A stretch of DNA of 64,000 nt, from NCBI GenBank assembly GCA_019054805.1, contig JAHQIY010000013.1:682001-746000 (forward strand), written 5' to 3'. Positions 57,393 through 64,000 of the stretch are shown here, in pieces (the first letter of the stretch is position 1; every line of letters starts with the position of its first letter). The translations under genes and the position numbers were made by a program. The stretch comes from Brachionus manjavacas. Lineage: Eukaryota > Rotifera > Eurotatoria > Ploima > Brachionidae. Below the pieces are notes generated by a model that had not been told where the DNA came from, did no database searches, and was given only the letters and a program-made list of their open reading frames with translations.

Positions 57393-57444
57393 TTAAAAAA
57401 AAAAGTCCACACTTGGACTTGACTTGAGACTTTTAAACAATCAC

Positions 57445-57510
57445 GAAAGAGCTCATCGAAATGGGAATGAAGTGGGTAGAAGCAAGGGTAAAGATCGACT
57501 TGATCTAGCT
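57445..57510 (+). pseudogene. RTE LINE scrap
   Basis: Reads ERAHRNGNEVGRSKGKDRL, matching the far C-terminal piece at 44210-44270 on the other strand. Confidence 0.6.
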
Positions 57511-57920
57511 GAAATCAAAAGTAATGACCCAATGCTCCACAAAGGATGAATAGAGAAAAAAAAAAAAAAAACTTTAGATAAGTTTGTGCACAAATAGACA
57601 CTCATAATACACGTAAAAATTTTAAAAATGAAAAAAATTTATTTTTAAACTGTAAAATAAACAAAAAAAGAGTAATATTAAAAAAAAAAAAAAAACTCAA
57701 ACGATTCATTTTTTTACTTATATATATATATATTTTCAAAATTATTTTTTACTTAAAAAAAAAAAAACAAAAACTATTTTACGATAGACAAATTTGTATG
57801 CTTACTAATTATCAATGATAATAATAAATATCATTCAAAAGGTGAAGTGATGCACAAGATCACCCTCTAATCGACTCACCCACTCAGCCATCCGCACACT
57901 CAGTGAGTAACTGGCAAAGA
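57511..57920. other. SPT5 3' flank with homopolymers and (TA)n
   Basis: Contains A-runs of 12-15, and TATATATATATATAT near 57720. Probably the 3' untranslated region on the minus strand. Nothing else seen. Confidence 0.5.
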
Positions 57921-60900
57921 TTAGTTATTTGGCAATTTACACAAAAATTTGACATTTGTCATGGTGATCTCGTCTCTGCTCTCAGGCCTATTCTCTAGCT
58001 TGACAACTCCTTCAGTGCCGTCAATGCTCAACAAGAGGCCCACGGAGCCTTTGTCATCGCCGTACACAATCATGACACGGTCGCCCTTTTGCGGCAACAC
58101 GGGCTCCAAATAGTCCAGCGCAATGTTAATAGTCTTGTCCAAGTCTTTGATGTGAAGCGAACACTGGCTGCCGTGTATGCTGCGGATGACGCCGATGGCG
58201 GCGCACAGATCGGGATCGTGCGGATACGAGTCGCGTATCCTGACCATGAGGCCGTCCATGTGCCAGTCGTAGTGGTCGATGTTGTAGGCGTTGGCGCCGG
58301 GAGTTTGCGGCGCAAAGTATCCGCCGGGCGTCGACGGCGAATAGATGTAGTTCTGGAAGGAGGAGGCGGGCGAACTGGTGGCCGTGTAAGTGGTGCCGGG
58401 CGTGGGCACCTGCGAGTTGAACAGCTGGTTTTGATAGGGGTCGAGTGGCGACGGGTTGGTGTAGGGCGAGTGTGTGGCGTAGTTGAGCGCGGAGCCGGGC
58501 GTGAACGGGCCGTGCGGATCCGGCGTGTCGGCCTGGTAGCCGGGCGTGGTCGGGTTGAGGGTGGCCGAGGGCGGCTGCTCGTCCCAGTCGTCCTCGAAGT
58601 CGTTGCGCGGCGTTTGCATGCTGCTGGGGTCCCAGGCGGAGCCGGAGCGCTCGTGCATCGGCGTCATGGCCGAGGCGGCGGCGGCGGCGCTGGTGGAGTC
58701 GGCGCGCGGAGTCATGCTGCCGTAGTGGGGGGTGCGCGAGCCGTCGTGCATGGGCGTTTGGGAGCCGTGCATGGGCGTCCTGGCGCCGGAGTTGGCCGAG
58801 TAGATCGGCGTGGCGAACGTTGTGCCTGAGGCGCCGCCGCCGCTCGGTGTCTTGATCGTGGTCTTGTTGTTGGCGTCGACTATGGTCAAGCGTTGGATGT
58901 CGACGCCGATTGTTTGGCACTTGGTGTGCAGTTCGACTCGGGCCATGGTCTCGGTGGCGTCCTTGACGATGCCGATGTAGCCTTTGTACGAGCCTTGGCT
59001 GATGCGCACTGTTTTGCCGATGAGTTTGATGTTGCGACGGGTGCCGCCCGGCTTCATTTGAGTCCGCTGCTGCTGCTGCTGCTGCTGCTGATATGGGTTG
59101 GCTGTGCGCGGGGTTTTGGCCGATTGGGAGGACGAGTGAACGCTGGAAGAGCGGCCAGTGGATGAGGATGGAGTGTGGTGGTGGTGTTGCTGGGTGGGAT
59201 GCATGGGACTGGCGAGCACTCGCGGTGACATGAAGCCGGCGGGTGGACAGTTGGCGCTGCTGTTGGCGACGTTGTTGGTGTTGGCGAGCAGGAGTTGTCG
59301 GGTGGTGGCCACAAAGTAGCCGCCGTTGTCGGCAAAAGTTTTCGAGTACAAGAAAGCAAAGTGGCGATACAAGTACTTTAGTTGGCCTTGGTTGCCGCGG
59401 TGCACGCCGTCGACCACGCGCACCACATCGTTCACATTGACGGTGTTCGATTGGGAGTCGAGGGCGGCCGCGAACTTGTTCGCCCGCTTCTTGCTCACCG
59501 CTTGGCTGTTCACACTCAGCACCTTGTTGTTCATGGTGAGCACGCGGAACATTTCTTTTTCGAGGCGCACAATGACGGCCACCGTTTGGGCGTCGATTTG
59601 CACCAGGTCGCCCCACTCGAACTGGCCCATGGAGTCGACGCCGCTGGCCGCCGACTGGCACAGCTGCAAAAAGCGCTGAAACACGCTCAACTCCTCCATG
59701 GTCAAGTCGGATATGATGATGGCGGTGTTGTCCTCGACGCGCACAATCAAGCCCGTTTCGCCTTCGTTGCGGCCGCCAATCACCTTCACGTGTTCGCCCA
59801 CCTTGAAGTACTTTTTGAGCTCGCCGGCCATGAACTCAATGGGCTCTTTGAGCTCTTCGTGATGCGGCATCATGCGCACCTTGTCGCCGTCGATGGCCAC
59901 AATGGTGCCCGTCAAGTGCACCAGCTCGCCTTGGCACACTTCGACGACGTCGCCGGGCACAAAGTTGTGCGCCTTGTCCAGCGCCGTCTTGGACAAGAGG
60001 GCGGCGGTGTCGGCGTCGACGCCGTCCGGCGACACCTCGAAGCGCTGCAGCTCGCTCAGCGTCGGCTTGACGCCCTCGCTGATCACAATCGACAGCGGAA
60101 ACGTCTTGACCAAAAAGCCCTTGGCCGTGTACTTGCTGTTCTCGAATATCCAGCAGTCGTCGATTTTGTCCTTGGACGGAATGCCGCCGACGGCTTGCAC
60201 GGCCTCCGGGTCGAACAGCTTTTGAGCGGGACGCAGCCGCCGCTTCACGCCGCCGCCACCGCTCGCTCTCTTGCTCTCGTCTTCTTGCTTGGCGGCGGCC
60301 GGGTCCCTGAGGTGGCCGCGCTTGATCGAGTAGTCGATGCGCGGCACCAGCCGCAGCGTCACCTGGTTCTGCGCCATGTCCACCTCTTCGACCTGGGCCA
60401 AGTCGTCTTTGTACACGGTGCGCTTGAGGCGGACCCACGAGCCGACGCGCAAACGCACAATCTCCTTGAGCACTTTGAGCACGTCGGGCATTTCTTTGAA
60501 CGGCACCATTTCTTGTTTCCACACGCCCAGCTTCAAGTTGCCCACGTCCTCAATGGCCGACTTGACGTGCGTCTGCTTGTACGCCTCCACATAGATGAAG
60601 CCCTTGAGGCCCTCTTTCACAATCACGCTCTTTATCTGCAGCGGCTGCTTGTCCGTCTTGTTCAAGTACGAGTTGAACTTGCGCATGAGCAACAGGGCCG
60701 TTTGTTTTTCTTCGCCGATGCGGCACTTTACCGTCCACAGATTGGGGTCTTTGAAGCCGGGCAGCAGCTTCTGCTGGATGATGGCGTCGGACAGCTCGTC
60801 CGACTGGCCGAACCGACTCGACTCGTAGTTTTTCGAGTAGCGCTTTTTGTAGTAGTCGGCTATTTCGCGCATGTCGTCCTCTTTTTCCATGTGGTGGTAG

Positions 60901-61205
60901 AGCTTGCGGTGCGAATGGGACGAGCCGCGCTCCGACTTCTCGAGCTCATCGCGCACAAGGTCGTAGCCCTCTTCGGCCTCGTCCTCCTCCTCTTCCTCCT
61001 CCTCTTCTTCGTCGTCTTCGGCCTCGGCGTCGAAAAACTGCTGCAGCAAGTCTTTCTTTTTCTTCTTTTTTTTCGACTTGAACGACTCGTCCTCGTCCTC
61101 TTCCTGCTCCTCTTCCTCCTCCTCGTAGTACTCCTGTTCGTCCTCTACTTCTGCTCGCTCATTTTCCTGCTCATTGCCGTTGAATTCTTCTTCGTCGCTG
61201 GACAT
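57921..61205 (-). CDS. SUPT5H: Transcription elongation factor SPT5, 1094 aa
   Basis: The large DSIF subunit. It clamps RNA polymerase II, controls promoter-proximal pausing and elongation, and recruits capping enzyme (family knowledge). It is one uninterrupted exon. Seen: acidic N-terminus (residues 4-85), NGN domain at about 152-250 ([20 protein letters not shown]), KOW modules near 252-290, 415-447, 466-495 ([20 protein letters not shown]), 590-622 and 725-772 ([20 protein letters not shown]), a C-terminal repeat region at about 800-970 with [22 protein letters not shown] and later TPG repeats (kinase targets), and a last KOW at about 1040-1072 ([19 protein letters not shown]). Poly-Gln (706-713) and poly-His runs sit between KOW modules. 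Length fits animal SPT5 (about 1080). The base composition is far GC-richer than all neighbours. Confidence 0.97.
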   Translation of the reverse strand: MSSDEEEFNGNEQENERAEVEDEQEYYEEEEEEQEEDEDESFKSKKKKKKKDLLQQFFDAEAEDDEEEEEEEEEDEAEEGYDLVRDELEKSERGSSHSHRKLYHHMEKEDDMREIADYYKKRYSKNYESSRFGQSDELSDAIIQQKLLPGFKDPNLWTVKCRIGEEKQTALLLMRKFNSYLNKTDKQPLQIKSVIVKEGLKGFIYVEAYKQTHVKSAIEDVGNLKLGVWKQEMVPFKEMPDVLKVLKEIVRLRVGSWVRLKRTVYKDDLAQVEEVDMAQNQVTLRLVPRIDYSIKRGHLRDPAAAKQEDESKRASGGGGVKRRLRPAQKLFDPEAVQAVGGIPSKDKIDDCWIFENSKYTAKGFLVKTFPLSIVISEGVKPTLSELQRFEVSPDGVDADTAALLSKTALDKAHNFVPGDVVEVCQGELVHLTGTIVAIDGDKVRMMPHHEELKEPIEFMAGELKKYFKVGEHVKVIGGRNEGETGLIVRVEDNTAIIISDLTMEELSVFQRFLQLCQSAASGVDSMGQFEWGDLVQIDAQTVAVIVRLEKEMFRVLTMNNKVLSVNSQAVSKKRANKFAAALDSQSNTVNVNDVVRVVDGVHRGNQGQLKYLYRHFAFLYSKTFADNGGYFVATTRQLLLANTNNVANSSANCPPAGFMSPRVLASPMHPTQQHHHHTPSSSTGRSSSVHSSSQSAKTPRTANPYQQQQQQQQRTQMKPGGTRRNIKLIGKTVRISQGSYKGYIGIVKDATETMARVELHTKCQTIGVDIQRLTIVDANNKTTIKTPSGGGASGTTFATPIYSANSGARTPMHGSQTPMHDGSRTPHYGSMTPRADSTSAAAAASAMTPMHERSGSAWDPSSMQTPRNDFEDDWDEQPPSATLNPTTPGYQADTPDPHGPFTPGSALNYATHSPYTNPSPLDPYQNQLFNSQVPTPGTTYTATSSPASSFQNYIYSPSTPGGYFAPQTPGANAYNIDHYDWHMDGLMVRIRDSYPHDPDLCAAIGVIRSIHGSQCSLHIKDLDKTINIALDYLEPVLPQKGDRVMIVYGDDKGSVGLLLSIDGTEGVVKLENRPESRDEITMTNVKFLCKLPNN

Positions 61206-61447
61206 TTCTTTTTTTCTTACTCCTTTTTTGTTTCTCTATTAATTCGAATGCTACTTTTTTAGAATGGGAGTTTTCATCAAATTCATTAAATATTTATATT
61301 AATTTCTTTTTTCTCTCTCTCTCTCTCTTTTTTTGTTTCTTTTTTTTTTGTTCTCTTCTAGTCTATCAAATAAATATATACATTGTGTTCGAGCAAAATT
61401 AAGTTGGCAAAATTACGTCTAACTAAGAAATTTAACATTTTGGTCTC
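61206..61447. other. SPT5 5' flank
   Basis: Pyrimidine-rich (CT)n tract at 61310-61330 and A/T runs. It likely holds the promoter or 5' untranslated region of SPT5. Confidence 0.45.
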
Positions 61448-61451
61448 TTAA

Positions 61452-62345
61452 CACTAGAACGCCCAATTTTTTTTACACCATCAAGGCCCGGCCGAGTTTT
61501 TAGAATTTGTGCGTTTTATTCTAAAAAATAGGTGAAAAATTAAAAAACAAATTTTTATTGAAAATGCTTTTTTTTGGACTTTTTTATTAACATCTATTTA
61601 ATGGAAATTGGACTACAAATAAAAATATTGTTTGTAACAATGCAACCTTTTAATAGCGAATAGCGAAAATTCTAATTATTGATACATGAAGACCAATTAA
61701 CTTTGATGCCTAGTACAATGCTGTCTAAATAATTAAAAATAAATGATCAATTTTTGATTTATCTTTTAACTTTTATTTATATACTGTTGAAAATGACAAT
61801 GCATATTGATATAAAATGCTTAATAATTATTTTGAAGCATTAAAATGTACTCAAATTCTTTTTACTATAACGATTGCTTTCAAATGCATCCTAATAATTG
61901 GCAACCGAATTGTAATAATGGTTACCAATACAACAATTTAAATAATGGTTATCAAAATAATCAATATTTTTATAATCCCAATCAGTTTTGCAATCAATTT
62001 AATTTTTTACGTCACTATTTTCTGATGATGGTCTAAAAAAACTTAAAGCTTCTTTATTTTCTTATAAGATTAATTTAAAATGTGACATTTGTAATGAATA
62101 CTTTAATTTGAAGGAATATGTTAAAATTTGTTCGATTTGTTATAAAAATTTTCATCTTAAATGTTCTGATAGTCTTAAATCGACTAAATTGTGGACTTGT
62201 AATTTTTGTGAAAAATAGCTTACTTTTTTTTTTTTTTAAATTAATTTACTAATTTTATATTTTTTTTTATTTTAAATAAAATTTTACCAGAAACTTTGTT
62301 TTTTTACTTTTCATTCATTTTTTAGAATAAAACGCACAAATACTA
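61452..62345. mobile_element. TTAA-type element enclosing a small PHD frame
   Basis: The left end is TTAA (61448-61451) then CACTAGAACGCCCAA, the same start as the element at 56032. About 60 bp in, 61502-61540 (GAATTTGTGCGTTTTATTCT) is the inverse of 62312-62340 (AGAATAAAACGCACAAAT). The terminal right end diverges after about 62345, so the copy is truncated or mutated there. The enclosed frame is at 61845-62217. Confidence 0.6.
61845..62217 (+). pseudogene. N/Y-rich protein with C-terminal PHD-type finger, one frameshift
   Basis: The frame from ATG 61845 is Asn/Tyr/Gln-rich (NNGYQYNNLNNGYQNNQYFY) to about 61998. Crossing the T-run near 61999-62005 needs one base. After it, 62000-62217 stays open: SLFSDDGLKKLKASLFS, KCDICNEYF, CSICYKNFHLKCSD, LWTCNFCEK, stop. 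The Cys/His order C-x2-C...C-x2-C-x4-H-x2-C...C-x2-C fits a C4HC3 PHD finger (here without its usual Trp before the last Cys pair, though a Trp is two residues away). A small, possibly captured reader protein. Whether it is broken or the base call is wrong cannot be told. An AATAAA follows at 62274. Confidence 0.55.
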
Positions 62346-64000
62346 AAAATGTGTATTAGGAAATTTGTGTGTAACGCAGCAACTCTCTTTCTACAAATAA
62401 TTACGTAATTACATTTCAAATTTTAACATGCTTAAGTATTGAGTTTTAAAGAAACAACGTAATTTCAAAATTTCAAAAAAGTTAAATAGAAAAAAAAACT
62501 TGCCACTTTGTAAATAAAATATAAAATTTTCATTTAACTTAAGAAAAAAAAAAATTATAACTAATATTATTAACAAAAACTGTTAAAAAATTGTGGTTTA
62601 TGGTTTCTCTTCATTTAACAATAATTTTAAAGTTCTCTTTGCTGTATTGTACTACTTATTAAGGTCGGCATCGCTAGTCGTGTGATTTTGCTTTTTTGAC
62701 CTCGGTTAACTTGAGTTGTTGAATTTGTCTCAACTAGACCAGAGCTTGTCGTTGACTTCAATAGTCCAAGTATTCTATTCGGACATAACTCATTTTTCCC
62801 GAAATCTATTTCTCTATTAATTTAGGCTAATCTTTAAAAAAAAATATTAATTAATCAAATTAATTAATTGAGAAAAGTCTAATTTGTCAGAAAAAAGATG
62901 GTTATTTTTTTTCAATGATAATGATATTTCGGCCAGGCTTGTTTTTAAGTCACAAGTTTAAGCCAAAGTCACTAAAGCCAATTTTTTACTTGATTTAAAT
63001 AATCTTGAATTTTTGATCGACGGGAAGAGAAAAATAAATAAAATTTCTACAATTGCTATTGCAAACTAAGATAAGATTAACTTGAAAAAAATTTAAAGCA
63101 TTTTTGCTTTCTAAATATTACTCAAACATAGATTCAAAGTTCATGCAAGGTTCAAATAGTGACTAAGCCCTTATTGATTATTAAAATTCAAATCTTTTAT
63201 GATCAAAAAATTTTTAAAATTACATTGTGCAAAATTTAGATAATTTTTAATCCATTTTATTAATTAATTAATTATATGAAAGAATTTAAAAAAATCATTT
63301 GAAAAAATAGCATAAAATTTGAGTCAAAAACAACACTTTTTCAAAGAGCTGTTGTCTTTGGTTCATTGCATTGCAATATTTTTTACAGGCAATAAATATA
63401 ATGTTAAATTTATTTTGATTATATAACCTAATCTGACATTTTTTTTATCTTCATTAGAACACAATTTTTTTGATGGAGTAGATTTAGATAAATTTTCAAC
63501 CGAATTTTTTTTTTGGTTATTATTATGAAACTTCTAAACAAAGAATGTAGTGATCGAACTAATTAAAATTTTTAACTCAAAACAGAGAGATGAGATAGCA
63601 TCTAAAATAGTGCAATTGGTGAGATATGATGCCTAGAGTAGTAAAATCTAAGCTTTATTCAATTTATTTATTAGACGATTTTTACTTTGTTATTTTAAAT
63701 TTTTACAATTTTGCCTTTATTTGACTTTTTTCTTATTTTTCTATTTTTTTATTTTTACTCGATTGTAAACACTTTCTTTCTTTTTTTTTTTGGTTCGTGG
63801 CCCGGTCAATGGTCTACGCAAATGCATTTGTGCATTCTAGTACCATTTTCAGCATTGAAAAATCAAAAATAAGTAAAAAAGCTGACAAGGCACTCTTTTC
63901 TAAACGTGTACTTGCAAAACTTGTTGGGCAAGCTTTCTCATTGAAACAGATCCTTTTTCTTATTCTTGTCTCATCACCTTCATTTATTTTTTTTCCAAAC
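62346..64000. other. Intergenic, AT-rich
   Basis: No gene accepted. 62640-62770 is less AT-rich and can be read on the minus strand as a short Ser/Thr-rich piece. 63790-63840 is a small GC-richer patch with an ATGCAAAT octamer on the minus strand. Confidence 0.4.

Noticed and set aside
59382-61262. Long open frames antisense to SPT5 (up to 626 codons, also 511 and 246 codons in other frames)
   Set aside because: They follow from the high third-position GC of the SPT5 exon, show no domain, and have Leu/Val/His or Arg-rich shadow composition.
62640-62770. Minus-strand Ser/Thr-rich frame ending at a stop near 62638
   Set aside because: No start, no splice signals and no recognisable family.

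Overview
The window is animal nuclear DNA. It is strongly AT-rich, full of homopolymer runs, and carries eukaryotic genes broken by very short introns (46-80 bp, GT...AG). The recognisable proteins are metazoan: UFSP2, SKI/SNO, a fatty acyl-CoA reductase, RFWD3, a lamin-tail-domain protein and SPT5. Base composition, tiny introns and the CR1/RTE/Tc1/MULE/piggyBac repeat load fit a small invertebrate such as a monogonont rotifer (Brachionus-like), but the species is an inference. No operons, CRISPR arrays, rRNA genes or intact tRNA genes were seen.

Layout: 1-1880 UFSP2 (+, 5' end outside the window). 2062-3381 a Tc1-type element with about 300-bp inverted repeats and a perfect central hairpin. 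5262-8035 a CR1/jockey-like LINE (-). 9-11 kb small LINE tails and a foldback MITE. 11375-12025 an orphan disordered protein (+), convergent with a 46-codon gene at 12276-12416 (-). 15458-15865 an orphan Ser/Asn-rich protein (-). 20662-25547 SKI/SNO (-, two exons, 2.6-kb intron). 30539-32023 a multi-C2H2 zinc-finger protein (+). 32-37 kb a foldback element, a tRNA-derived SINE and a near-perfect 1.7-kb tandem duplication holding a dead MULE-like transposase. 37012-37809 lamin-tail-domain protein (-). 39820-41738 fatty acyl-CoA reductase (-, six exons). 43-45 kb LINE wreckage (CR1-like and RTE) and a nested foldback element. 45900-47754 RFWD3 (+, three exons). 48442-51161 a composite MULE with a 9-bp target duplication. 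51.8-57.5 kb LINE fragments, one with a nested insertion, plus a TTAA-flanked piggyBac-type element. 57921-61205 SPT5 (-, one GC-rich exon). 61452-62345 a second TTAA-type element enclosing a small N/Y-rich PHD-finger reading frame. 62346-64000 no gene seen.

The host genes are unrelated housekeeping or developmental genes (UFMylation, TGF-beta signalling, lipid reduction, DNA repair ubiquitination, transcription elongation) and do not form a pathway. The most unusual material is in the mobile elements: the composite MULE whose short copy keeps a reading frame broken in the long copy, the piggyBac-type elements with small AT-hook and PHD cargo, the palindromic Tc1 element, and a SINE whose tail resembles that of a local LINE. 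Four genes have a splice acceptor within 10 bases of the start codon, which fits spliced-leader trans-splicing.
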